DNA of 64,000 nt from Virgibacillus proomii (lineage in GTDB: Bacteria; Bacillota; Bacilli; Bacillales; Amphibacillaceae). Positions 35,879-44,576 of this stretch are shown one piece after another (positions within the stretch are counted from its first letter, which is position 1; each line of letters starts with the position of its first letter). Where the stretch lies: NCBI RefSeq assembly GCF_900162615.1, contig NZ_FUFN01000010.1, positions 688,149-752,148 on the forward strand. Direction: 5' to 3'. The translations under genes were made by a program, and so were the position numbers. The notes beneath the pieces were generated by a model, which was given only the letters and a program-made list of their open reading frames with translations, searched no databases and was not told the origin of the DNA.

Positions 35879-36973
35879 GTGAGAGCTTTGAATTTATATG
35901 GAGAAAAAGATATTCGTTTTGAAGAAAACACCCCTAAGCCAACTATTAAGAATAGAGAGGATGTTATTATTAAGGTGAAATCAGTAGGGATTTGTGGATC
36001 TGATCTATCTAGATTCATCAAATTAGGTCCCTATATAAAAGGAATGACATTTGGTCATGAGTTTGCTGGAGAAGTTGTAGAAGTTGGTGAAGATGTCAAA
36101 CAAGTAAAAGTAGGAGATCGAGTTGCGGGTTGTCCTGCGTTTGTGTGTAAGAAATGTGATAGTTGTCTTAGGGGAGAACCTGCGCGTTGTGAAAAGTTAG
36201 TTGTTATTGGTGCATTTCATCCGGGAGCCTATGCTGAATATACGAAACTACCAGAAAGTCATGTTTTGAAATTGCCAGATAATGTAGACTATGATACAGC
36301 AGCAATGGTAGAGCCATCTGCTGTTGTTGCACACGGATTTTACCAAACTAGCATTCAGGCTGGGGCTGAAATAGCTATTATGGGGGTTGGCAGTATTGGA
36401 TTATTAGCTGTACAATGGGCGAAGATTTTTGGCGCAAAAAAAATATATGCTATTGATATAGACCAGAAGAAATTAGCTATTGCCAAAAAGCTTGGTGCCG
36501 ATGTGATTATTAATTCCAGAGAAAAACCTGCATATAAACAAATAATGGAACATACGAATGGGAGAGGAGTAGATTTAGCCGTAGAGTCTGCAGGATCACC
36601 TATTACTTCTGAACAGGTTCTCGCATTACCATGTAAAGGCGGAGAAGTAGTATTTATGGGGATACCGTATGCAAATATCAATATAGAACGTTTTTATTTT
36701 GAAAAAATTGTTCGCAATGAATTGACTATTTATGGTTCATGGAATGCGGTATCTTCCCCGTTTCCAGGTAAAGAATGGAGTGCAACCATCGATTATATGA
36801 GTAAGGGTCTAATTAGATCGGAATCCATGATATCACATATCTTTTCATTAGCTGAGGGACCAGATGTATTTCAAAAAATAGTAAATAATCAAATCGATTC
36901 CGTTAAAGTGTTATTTCATCCCGAAATAATCGAAAAAACAGGAGGAATAGCCAGAGAGACAATAACCATATAA
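35879..36973 (+). CDS. Zinc-dependent dehydrogenase, galactitol-1-phosphate 5-dehydrogenase-like
   Basis: 364 residues. Zinc motif ICGSDLSRF, GHEFAGEVVEVGED, a cysteine-rich loop CKKCDSCLRGEPARC, and the NAD loop IMGVGSIGLLAVQ. The pattern is that of GatD-like polyol-phosphate dehydrogenases. GTG 35879 follows AAGGGGA. Only moderately similar to the dehydrogenase at 33615, so the two probably act on different positions or substrates. Last gene of the operon, followed by a terminator. Confidence 0.88.
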   Translation: MRALNLYGEKDIRFEENTPKPTIKNREDVIIKVKSVGICGSDLSRFIKLGPYIKGMTFGHEFAGEVVEVGEDVKQVKVGDRVAGCPAFVCKKCDSCLRGEPARCEKLVVIGAFHPGAYAEYTKLPESHVLKLPDNVDYDTAAMVEPSAVVAHGFYQTSIQAGAEIAIMGVGSIGLLAVQWAKIFGAKKIYAIDIDQKKLAIAKKLGADVIINSREKPAYKQIMEHTNGRGVDLAVESAGSPITSEQVLALPCKGGEVVFMGIPYANINIERFYFEKIVRNELTIYGSWNAVSSPFPGKEWSATIDYMSKGLIRSESMISHIFSLAEGPDVFQKIVNNQIDSVKVLFHPEIIEKTGGIARETITI

Positions 36974-37040
36974 ATATATCAAAATGGTACGACAGCAGTT
37001 TTTAGTAATTTTATGTCATTTTAAAGTGGCAAAAGGCGCA

Positions 37041-37078
37041 CAGGCTCATTCAAATAATGTCTGAGCCTGCTTTTTTAT
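37041..37078 (+). terminator. Rho-independent terminator of the PTS operon
   Basis: Arms CAGGCTCA and TGAGCCTG with a 13-base loop are followed by CTTTTTTATT. Confidence 0.9.
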
Positions 37079-37105
37079 TGCTTCAGAAATTATAATTTAT
37101 TTTTT

Positions 37106-37693
37106 CATGGTGGATCATTTTTTGAAAAATAGCTTTATCTAGCTTATGTGCTCAACGCCTATCAAACTTTGAACTTCTTCCTACAATAAGTCAACATCGG
37201 CTCCTCTTGTCGCCGTATTTTCTTTATCTCATCAGAAAGTTCTGCCGTTTGTACGTTGCTAACGAATTGCTATTATTCTACTATAGGGAAAGTATAAAAC
37301 TTTAGGCTTTATCCCGCATGTAAGGTGCCGTAAGTTTCCCACTTCAAGTCCTGAATTCGTGCAAAGGGTCAAAGTGGGAGAAAACGGCACCTAAATGCCC
37401 GATTGGTTCAAGGGCCTTTAGGTCATACCCTTGTGGTACTAACATTCCGTGTAAAAAGCATTTCACGGAATGAAGTTTCACTTTATCCCGCATGTAAGGT
37501 GCCGTAAGACTCCCACTTCAAAATCTTGAGTTAATACAAAAGGATCTAAGTGGAAGAGAACGGCACCTAAATGCCCGATTCGTTCAACTAACATTTCTTG
37601 GGAAAAGCATTCCAAGAAATGAAGTTTCACTTTATCGTATAAGAAAAACTACAGCTTTCGCTTAAGGCTTGGCGACAAGCCAAGTTTTTCTAA
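37106..37693 (+). repeat. Dispersed repeat D, copy 4, interrupted by P repeats
   Basis: The left part (37106-37270) matches 4919-5060. The core begins with CTACTATAGGGAAAGTATA, runs to GGCTTTATC at 37313, is interrupted, and resumes at about 37633 with ATCGTATAAGAAAAACTA and the hairpin CTTGGCGACAAGCCAAG. The uninterrupted form is at 5205-5297. Confidence 0.75.
37309..37636 (+). repeat. Structured repeat P, copies 4a and 4b (tandem, inside D)
   Basis: 4a (37309-37485): GGTGCCGT/ACGGCACC, TTTCCCACTT paired with AAGTGGGAGA, stem 4 ATTCCGTG/CACGGAAT. 4b (37483-37636): same stem 1, stem 4 ATTTCTTGG/CCAAGAAAT. The two copies share TTTATCCCG at their junction. Flanked on both sides by TTTATC within repeat D. 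Confidence 0.85.
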
Positions 37694-37698
37694 AAAAC

Positions 37699-38460
37699 TT
37701 ACTCTTGTTTAGAGATTTTTGCATGAACAACAAAACGCCCTTCATCGGGATCCAGTGTATAATCACAAGTGGACAGTGTAATTATCGTATCATTCTCATT
37801 CACTTTTACATCTGATTTGAAGATTGATTTATCTTGAATTTCCTCAACTAATTGTTTGTACTCATTCTGGGTAGCAAAATCAGTTTGAATATAATCAAAG
37901 TCGGTTGTAGTATGATAGACAGAAAATACTTCTGCATCATAGCTGTCATACATCGTATCAAAAAATACGTTACGGTGATTTGTAAAAAATTCTTTGTCCG
38001 TATACTTTCTTAAAGTATGAAACATTGTTCCATCCTTCATGTTATGTCCTTATAAAATAATATTACGATTATATGAAGCTACATTATTACGATAATCCAT
38101 AAAAATACTGCCGGCTCTTGAGTTTTCCTCTTTATAATTTCGATATAAATAATGCTCATTATTGTCAGCTTGCAAAATAGGGTAATTGATTTTTGTTTTA
38201 TCTATCGTAAGCCAACCGACAATATCCGAATTAATTTTGTGTAATTCCTTAAATTGCTTTCGTATCTCACCTTTCTTAGCTGATGTCTCAGAACGATTTG
38301 TATGTGTCGCATATATATCCTGCACATCAGCGAGTACTTGCCGATTATGATAGTAATCCAATCCTAGGGATCCTAATTCATACGCTGAATATATAAACAC
38401 CCCAATACAAATAGTTATCACCACATTAGAAAGCCATTTCCGGATTTTCTTACCACTCAT
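37699..38460 (-). pseudogene. srtB: Class B sortase interrupted by one in-frame TAA
   Basis: 253 sense codons in one phase. The N-terminal membrane anchor is followed by the sortase fold with IVGWLTIDKTKINYPILQ and GSIFMDYRN. The frame stops at TAA (38050-38052) where the family has Tyr of the YGHNM motif, directly before the catalytic His. The second part still carries TLSTCDY (catalytic Cys) and the catalytic Arg in EGRFVVHAKI. SrtB anchors haem-uptake NEAT proteins through NPxTx signals, and two such proteins are encoded upstream in the same direction. The nonsense change is the only defect seen, so it may be recent. Confidence 0.88.
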
Positions 38461-38481
38461 TTTATCACCCCAAGTTGAACC

Positions 38482-39264
38482 TTAAATCCCAATTGGAATT
38501 GTATAAAGCCCTGTATCTTCATCTTCTTTTACAAGAACGTTTACCCCGTAGACTTTTTTCATAAGCTCATTTGTAATTACTCGTTTTGGAGTACCTTTTC
38601 TTACTATTTGACCATCCTTCATAGCAATGATAATGTCACTATATCGAATAGCCTGATTGATGTCATGGAGTACCATTACAATAGTTATGCCTAATTCTGT
38701 ATTCAATTCTTTAATCAGTTCTAATAACTCATATTGATAATAGATATCCAAATAAGTTGTCGGTTCATCTAAAAATAGAAAAGGTGTATGTTGGGCTAAG
38801 GTTAAGGCAATCCAAACTCGTTGTTGCTCTCCACCAGATAAGGTATGGAGCTGATGGTTTCTTTTTGCTAATAAGTTAGTCTTGTTAAGAGCCCATTCAA
38901 TTGCTTTAGCATCTGCTTTTTTATTTTGAGAAAAAATTAACCGATAAGGTAACCTGCCATAACTAATTAATTTTTCTACTGTCATATCAGCTGGAGCGCT
39001 GTTTTTTTGATGAACAACCGCTACTTTTTTAGCGAATTCCTTTGGCTTAAAATCAACTAATCGTTTACCGTCTAATCGCACGCTTCCTTTGTAAGGTGTA
39101 TAGTGTTTGGACAATACTCCAAGTAGTGTTGACTTTCCGCTGCCATTCGGACCAATGATCGTAGTTATTTTACCAAGATCAATTTCTCCGCTTATATTGA
39201 TTAGATGATTGTTTTTATGGTCGTATGAAAATGTAATATCTTTAAGTTCCATAAACTCGATCAC
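38482..39264 (-). CDS. Haem/iron-siderophore ABC transporter ATP-binding protein
   Basis: About 260 residues. Walker A GPNGSGKST, signature LSGGEQQRV, Walker B PFLFLDEPT and VLHDINQA are the FecE-type ABC ATPase motifs. It powers the permease encoded next upstream, whose gene end overlaps this start by about 20 bases. The start is uncertain: GTG at 39264 has AGGA close by, while ATG at 39252 fits the family N-terminus better. Role inferred as haem import with the IsdE-like lipoprotein. Confidence 0.88.
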   Translation of the reverse strand: MIEFMELKDITFSYDHKNNHLINISGEIDLGKITTIIGPNGSGKSTLLGVLSKHYTPYKGSVRLDGKRLVDFKPKEFAKKVAVVHQKNSAPADMTVEKLISYGRLPYRLIFSQNKKADAKAIEWALNKTNLLAKRNHQLHTLSGGEQQRVWIALTLAQHTPFLFLDEPTTYLDIYYQYELLELIKELNTELGITIVMVLHDINQAIRYSDIIIAMKDGQIVRKGTPKRVITNELMKKVYGVNVLVKEDEDTGLYTIPIGI

Positions 39265-40228
39265 TCTTCCTTAGTAAAAGTATGAGAAATGGCCCACCGA
39301 TTAATGCCATAATAATTGAGGCAGGAATTTCATTTGGTGCAATGATGATTCTTCCTAACGTATCAGATAATAAAATTAACAAAGCCCCTAGGATTGCTGA
39401 AAAGGGGATAAGAACTTTATGGTCCGTCCCTACTAAAATGCGCCCAATATGAGGTACAAGTAAGCCGACAAATAAGAACAAGCCAGCTGTTACCGTTGCA
39501 ATGCCAGCTAACAAAACAGCAATTGATGAAATAACAAAACGAGCAACATTTACATTTAACCCTAAGCTTTTAGCGGTTTTATCTTCTAATGCTAAATAAT
39601 TACACCAAGCAAATACCAAAAACGCCAAGATTAACCCGATCGTACCGTAAACAACGATGATTTCAACATCTGCCCATTTCTTCATAGATAATGTGGAGGT
39701 TGTTACTTCTTGCACCATGGAAGAGGTATAGCTCCCGCGATAGTTAAAGGTTTGGCTTAAACTTGTAAAAATAGCATGAATAGCTACCCCGATTAAAATC
39801 ATGCGCAATGGATTCAATCCCGACTTCCAAGAAAATGAATAAACTAGGAAAAAGGCTATCGAGCCACCTAAAAAGGCAAATAACGGGGTATAAAAGAATA
39901 ATGTTGGAAAAATACTTACCATCAACATACTCATGAATTCTGCACCAGATGATACACCAATAATCCCAGGTTCAGCTAACGGATTTTTCATAACTGCCTG
40001 TATAAGTACACCAGAAACGGATAGTGCTGCTCCGGCAAATATAGCAATAATTATTCTTGGTAAACGCAGATCTTTAATGACCTCGACATTGTCATTTGTT
40101 CCAGATATCAACCCTTGAATAAGCTCCACCAAGGATACGTGAATACTTCCTGAAGTTGCAGATAATACGATTACGAGGCTTAATAATAAAATAATTGTCA
40201 TAAAACTAATGATTCGCTTATTCACCAT
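39242..40228 (-). CDS. FecCD-family haem ABC transporter permease
   Basis: About 328 residues and about nine membrane helices. Conserved LRLPRIIIAIFAGAALSVSG and VMKNPLAEPGIIGVSSGAEF are hallmarks of the BtuC/FecCD family. ATG 40228 follows AAAGGG. It overlaps the lipoprotein gene end by about 10 bases, so it belongs to the minus-strand haem operon. A second, related permease is encoded at 45531. Confidence 0.92.
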   Translation of the reverse strand: MVNKRIISFMTIILLLSLVIVLSATSGSIHVSLVELIQGLISGTNDNVEVIKDLRLPRIIIAIFAGAALSVSGVLIQAVMKNPLAEPGIIGVSSGAEFMSMLMVSIFPTLFFYTPLFAFLGGSIAFFLVYSFSWKSGLNPLRMILIGVAIHAIFTSLSQTFNYRGSYTSSMVQEVTTSTLSMKKWADVEIIVVYGTIGLILAFLVFAWCNYLALEDKTAKSLGLNVNVARFVISSIAVLLAGIATVTAGLFLFVGLLVPHIGRILVGTDHKVLIPFSAILGALLILLSDTLGRIIIAPNEIPASIIMALIGGPFLILLLRKSDRVYGT

Positions 40229-41147
40229 GGACACCCTTTTCTATCTCGTTACTTTCATTTTCTTCAGGATACAACATGCCAAACAATGCATCTAATGCTT
40301 GGGGAGCAGCCAGATTAGCGGTTGTACCGAAAAGAAGTTCCTCTAAGTCATACACCCGGTCATTTTTTACCGCGTTAAAATGCTTCCAAATATCATTTTC
40401 CTTAAATTCTTTATCAAACATCTTAACTACTTCATCAGGCATACCGTGTGCTGCTCGTAATATAATATCCGGGTTTGCCCGTTGTAAATATTCTGTATTG
40501 GAAGCTAGGTATTCGACCTTTTCTCCTGAAAACACGTTGGTTCCACCGGATATTTCTACCAAATTTCCGATATAAGAGCGATCAGTTGCTACTAAATAAC
40601 TACCTGGTACTCCCATTAAAATAAGGACACGTGGAGGTTTCTTTCCTTGAATTTTTTTATTAATTTCAGCTACCTTCTCTTCAAAAGTTTGTACGATTTT
40701 TTCTGCCTCTGCTTCGCGATCATACTCTTTACCAAGATCGATTATCTCTTTATGCATATGTTCTATACTTTGTAAATTGACATATCGGGTATGAATGCCT
40801 GCATCATCAAATACAGATTCTAAATCGTATTTTAGTGTTGTTACAGACATTACTTCTTTGGGATTTAACGACATAATTCGTTCCATATCAGGACTCATCG
40901 GATTCCCTACTTCTGTTACGCCGTTATATCTCTTTGGTAAATCTTTATGGCTTGTTGGGATTCCAATTAAGTCCAGTTTAAGTGCATCCAATATTTCTGT
41001 AACGGCAACTGTAGTAGCAACGATACGATTATTTTCAGGGTCACTAGCTTCTCTAACAGTAGTTTTTCCATTTCCTTCTCCTGAGCAACCACCTAATCCA
41101 ATGATTACTGTAATCAAAAGAAATATGAATTGCTTTTTCATGAGCAT
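40218..41147 (-). CDS. IsdE-like haem-binding lipoprotein
   Basis: About 309 residues. The signal peptide ends in the lipobox GLGGC. The periplasmic-binding-protein fold (TroA class) includes VATTVAVTEILDAL and GVPGSYLVATDRSYIGNLVEI. It should accept haem from the NEAT proteins and deliver it to the FecCD permease. The start is one of three nearby ATGs; 41147 has the best spacing from AAGGGAG. Confidence 0.88.
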   Translation of the reverse strand: MLMKKQFIFLLITVIIGLGGCSGEGNGKTTVREASDPENNRIVATTVAVTEILDALKLDLIGIPTSHKDLPKRYNGVTEVGNPMSPDMERIMSLNPKEVMSVTTLKYDLESVFDDAGIHTRYVNLQSIEHMHKEIIDLGKEYDREAEAEKIVQTFEEKVAEINKKIQGKKPPRVLILMGVPGSYLVATDRSYIGNLVEISGGTNVFSGEKVEYLASNTEYLQRANPDIILRAAHGMPDEVVKMFDKEFKENDIWKHFNAVKNDRVYDLEELLFGTTANLAAPQALDALFGMLYPEENESNEIEKGVHGE

Positions 41148-41225
41148 CATGGCTCCCTTATCGTAAAAATTGTAAAGTGGGAGTCTTGTTTCGTGTGCAA
41201 CAAGACTCCAATAATAGTTGTTACA

Positions 41226-42905
41226 TCATTGAACGTATTTTTTACGTAATTTAATTACTAGAGGGATTAAAGAACCTAATAATAAACTAGTAAATAAAAC
41301 AAGTTTAGCTGTATCGCTTGTACTTGGATTGTTGATTTGTTTTCCCTTTTCTTTAGTAGTGGCTAGACTCTGTTTATCACCGCGATCTTCATTACGATCA
41401 AATATTGGCCTTTGTTCTTCTTTATTCTCTTGTTTTTTCAAAGGCAGTTTAGTCACATCTATATTTTTTTGCTGCGGGTAGGATTCTTCTTCCTTAAGGA
41501 ATTGGATGGAGTTAGGATCAAAATGAAATTGAATATCATATTCATGGTGATAATTTAATTCTGGAATATCAACCTTTACCCAGCCATCTAATTTGGTAAA
41601 TAAATCTTCTACTGCAAATTCCACGACACGAGTATCTGCCTTAGAATCATGACTTAATACTTTTGGATCAATTAGCTTTCCTTTGTGATATACTTTAAAA
41701 TCTGTAATCCACGAGCTGTTTTTTAAGGTAATAGCAATCTTTTTTTCTCCATTTTTTACTTTTAAATGACCTGGGCTGACGACATAATCATTCATAACAG
41801 ATACTTGATTCGTATTATTTTTTAATACGCTATAAGCAATCGAATACTCTCCCTCTTTCAAGTTTTTTGGATCGATCTTTTTATTCGATTCGGTTGGCTG
41901 TTTAGTCTGTTTTTTCGGTTCTTTATTTGAATTTTCCGACTTATCAGTGGGAACTTCTGGCTTTTTATTTAGATCTGTCTGATCTTTATCGGGTTGTTTA
42001 ACTTCTACTTCTTTTAAACTATTTTGATTGAACGATAGTCTAAGTGGTTGATCTCCTTTGTGCGATCCGACCTTGTATTGTACGTTTGCATTCAGGATAG
42101 TTGCTAGCTGATTCAACTCATACGTAACTTTTCTCCAATTTTCGGCTTCATTTATATTTTCTTCTACCGGTTCCTTTCCATCTATTTGGAATGCCGTAAT
42201 TGTTCGATGATCATTTAAGGTGAGGGTAAGGTGAGTTTTTCCATCTTTTACAGATAAGGAAGCCGTCTTATCAATATATCTTGACATGCCGGATGGCTTG
42301 TCCTCTTTAGCATGTAATGCAGCAACTTCGATCGTATAATTGCCGTCATCTACTTCTATAATAGCTGGAGTATTCTCGTCCTTACTAGGCTCTTCTGGTA
42401 TTGGTTTTTCCGGATCAATCGGTTTTTCTACTAACGGAATATGGGATTGATCGAATTTAAAGCGAATATTATACTTGTTATCATATTCAAAGCCGGGGAT
42501 TCCCGTAACGATGATATGGACTTTAGCAATTACCATTTCTTCAAGGTTAGGAACATCGAATTGGACAACGCGAGTATCTTCTTCTTTATTTTCACTAATC
42601 ACTGACACATCCATAAATTTTCCGTTATTTTCTACTTTAAAATATTGCCACCAAGAACTGTTTTTCAATGTTGTCTGAACCGTATATTTCCCATCTTGAA
42701 TAATTAACTTAGCTGGTTTTTGTAAATAATCATTGGCTACAGAAGTGTTATCTTCCTTTTCCTGCCAGACAACAAACGGTAATTCATACTCGCCATCTGC
42801 GAATACTTTTTCATTTGTCTCGGCAGCTGCAACTGGTGATAAGACCGGTATAACAGTCATAAGCATTAAGAATGTCAATAAAAGTATAGAGCCTAACTTT
42901 TTCAT
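41226..42905 (-). CDS. Cell-wall-anchored haem protein with three NEAT domains
   Basis: 559 residues: signal peptide (to about 27), NEAT domain 1 (about 35-155, haem loop YDNKYNIRF), NEAT 2 (about 180-300, tyrosine pair missing, QYKVGSH instead), a Lys/Pro-rich linker, NEAT 3 (about 345-470, YHHEYDIQF) and a C-terminal sorting signal NPSTSD with hydrophobic helix and basic tail. NPSTS resembles SrtB signals. NEAT 1 and 3 probably bind haem and NEAT 2 may bind another ligand. In the operon between the lipoprotein gene and the single-NEAT gene. Confidence 0.9.
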   Translation of the reverse strand: MKKLGSILLLTFLMLMTVIPVLSPVAAAETNEKVFADGEYELPFVVWQEKEDNTSVANDYLQKPAKLIIQDGKYTVQTTLKNSSWWQYFKVENNGKFMDVSVISENKEEDTRVVQFDVPNLEEMVIAKVHIIVTGIPGFEYDNKYNIRFKFDQSHIPLVEKPIDPEKPIPEEPSKDENTPAIIEVDDGNYTIEVAALHAKEDKPSGMSRYIDKTASLSVKDGKTHLTLTLNDHRTITAFQIDGKEPVEENINEAENWRKVTYELNQLATILNANVQYKVGSHKGDQPLRLSFNQNSLKEVEVKQPDKDQTDLNKKPEVPTDKSENSNKEPKKQTKQPTESNKKIDPKNLKEGEYSIAYSVLKNNTNQVSVMNDYVVSPGHLKVKNGEKKIAITLKNSSWITDFKVYHKGKLIDPKVLSHDSKADTRVVEFAVEDLFTKLDGWVKVDIPELNYHHEYDIQFHFDPNSIQFLKEEESYPQQKNIDVTKLPLKKQENKEEQRPIFDRNEDRGDKQSLATTKEKGKQINNPSTSDTAKLVLFTSLLLGSLIPLVIKLRKKYVQ

Positions 42906-42931
42906 TTCCTTCTCCTCTTTCTGTTCCCAAT

Positions 42932-43567
42932 TTATTTAACTGCGATTTTTCTTATCATGATGAACCCGGAAGCGATTAAAGCTACTACTAGTAAAACGAT
43001 TGGTGTTTCGTCAGACGTTTTTGGGTTTTTTTCGGCTTTTTGTTTTGTTCCAACATTCTGGTTAGCATCCGACTTTTCTTTTTTTGCCGACACGTTATCG
43101 ACTTTATCTTCGTTTGTACTTGTTTCTTGGTTCGGACTAGCTACTAAGCCGGATGTGTCAAATTGGAAACGTACTTTATACTTATTGTCATAATCAATAT
43201 CGGGTACAATAACATGTATGGTTGCGTTAACAAGTTGATCTAAATCTGGAACTTCAAATTGTACAACTCTTGTATCGTTATCTTCACTTACTACAGTTAC
43301 TGGTTTGGATTGAACATGGAATGATTGCCACCAAGAACTATTCTTTAAAGTAACCTGGACTAAATTTTTACCGTTTTTAACAATGAGTTTGGCAGGGGAA
43401 ACGAGATAATCATTTGTCATGGATCTTTCATCCGTATCTCCTTTTAAAACTGTAAAAGGTAGGCTGTGTTCCCCTTCAACATACGTTGCCGCTGCATTTA
43501 CATGATTAACATGAAATGAGAAAAATGTTATGAGTATAATAAAAAATGGAATATTAATTTTTTTCAA
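42932..43567 (-). CDS. IsdC-like single NEAT-domain cell-wall protein
   Basis: 211 residues: signal peptide, one NEAT domain (about 28-145) with SSWWQSF and the haem-ligand motif YDNKYKVRF, a Lys-rich linker and the sorting signal NPKTSD followed by a hydrophobic helix. NPKT-type signals are those of IsdC, the classical SrtB substrate. The gene overlaps the preceding NEAT gene by four bases (ATGA). Wall display would need the sortase, whose local gene is interrupted. Confidence 0.9.
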   Translation of the reverse strand: MKKINIPFFIILITFFSFHVNHVNAAATYVEGEHSLPFTVLKGDTDERSMTNDYLVSPAKLIVKNGKNLVQVTLKNSSWWQSFHVQSKPVTVVSEDNDTRVVQFEVPDLDQLVNATIHVIVPDIDYDNKYKVRFQFDTSGLVASPNQETSTNEDKVDNVSAKKEKSDANQNVGTKQKAEKNPKTSDETPIVLLVVALIASGFIMIRKIAVK

Positions 43568-44256
43568 CTTAAATTCTCCTTCTTTTTCTTATTTGTTTTT
43601 CGAATCATGTATATCATCACAAGAGCAAGAACTATGATACAAACCATGAGGATGATGACTAGATTACTGATTTTTGTGTCACTTTCTTCGTGCTCTTTAG
43701 TGATCTTCTGTTCTTTCGTTGTTTTGAAGTGTTCTTCTTTTATTTCCAAATTAACTACGGATTGTTCATCTAGTTTTTCCAAACTATCTAAATCAAAATT
43801 AAAACGTACTGTATAGTGGTGGTCATAAACTGGTTCCATCGATTCAATTAATACATGCATTTTAAACTCAATGGGTTCCGTTAAATCTCGATCCACCTTA
43901 AACTGAACAACTCTTGTATTTTCTTTTTTATCTTCACGGATTACTTTCACATCGACAAATGAATCTCCTATAGGTGCCTGTAATTCTTTCGTCCATGCAC
44001 TATGATTTAACGTAAACCGTATATAGTGCTCACCATTATGTACAATGTATGTTGCAGGTTTTTCAAAATAATCATTAGCAATTGATACGGAGTCTGTTTC
44101 TGCATGTAATATTACGTAATCCAGTGAATATACTCCTTCTTCCACATTTGGTAACTTAGCTTTTGCATCGCTACTTTTAAATGGATACCAAACATAGGTG
44201 AAAGCATAAAGGAATAGTAAAGTAATAACTGAGATTTTATGGCGATGTTTCTCCAT
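43564..44256 (-). CDS. Membrane-anchored NEAT-domain haem protein
   Basis: About 230 residues: N-terminal signal/anchor, one NEAT domain (about 40-165) with haem motif YDHHYTVRF, a charged linker and a C-terminal membrane helix followed by a basic tail, but no sortase motif. It may hold haem at the membrane face. ATG 44256 follows GGAGGT; the open frame to 44298 would run into the Fur box. First gene of the minus-strand haem operon, next to Fur box 1. Confidence 0.88.
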   Translation of the reverse strand: MEKHRHKISVITLLFLYAFTYVWYPFKSSDAKAKLPNVEEGVYSLDYVILHAETDSVSIANDYFEKPATYIVHNGEHYIRFTLNHSAWTKELQAPIGDSFVDVKVIREDKKENTRVVQFKVDRDLTEPIEFKMHVLIESMEPVYDHHYTVRFNFDLDSLEKLDEQSVVNLEIKEEHFKTTKEQKITKEHEESDTKISNLVIILMVCIIVLALVMIYMIRKTNKKKKENLS

Positions 44257-44282
44257 TACTAACCTCCAATCGTCAAAGATAT

Positions 44283-44297
44283 TGATTCTCATTATCA
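44283..44297. promoter_or_regulatory. Fur box 1 (minus-strand haem operon)
   Basis: TGATTCTCATTATCA matches the 7-1-7 consensus TGATAATNATTATCA with two mismatches. It lies 27 bases before the NEAT gene start, so iron-bound Fur would repress the operon. Confidence 0.85.
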
Positions 44298-44392
44298 ATT
44301 AGGTATAAAATAAAAAGAAGTTTCAATAACTTCTTAACTCTAAAATAGATACTTTAAATGTGTATTTTCTTTTCCCACCCCCTTGTTAATAA

Positions 44393-44407
44393 TGAGAATC
44401 ATTTTCA
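44393..44407. promoter_or_regulatory. Fur box 2 (centre of the divergent region)
   Basis: TGAGAATCATTTTCA matches the 7-1-7 Fur consensus with two mismatches, preceded by TTAATAA. It may serve either direction. Confidence 0.7.
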
Positions 44408-44499
44408 TTTAATTATCATCTAATACCATAGCAAATTTTAATAGAATGTCAACTATAATTTTATTTATTTATTTTATTTTTAAAATTTTTTATTTTTTG

Positions 44500-44529
44500 T
44501 TGACAATGAGAATCATTATCACCTATAAT
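44500..44529 (+). promoter_or_regulatory. Rightward promoter with Fur box 3
   Basis: TTGACA (44500-44505), 18 bases, TATAAT (44524-44529). The spacer holds TGAGAATCATTATCA (44507-44521), one mismatch from the Fur 7-1-7 consensus. It drives the second haem transporter operon starting at 44577. Confidence 0.88.
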
Positions 44530-44576
44530 AAGCGTTAATTGAGAATTCATATCATTTAAACACTAGGAGTGTATGT

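Larger units (their letters stand above)
36974..37698. other. Repeat-rich gene-free stretch (terminator, repeat D split by repeat P)
   Basis: It holds the operon terminator (37041-37078), the left and core parts of repeat D (37106-37313 and 37633-37693), and two tandem P repeats inserted in D. No gene. Confidence 0.7.
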
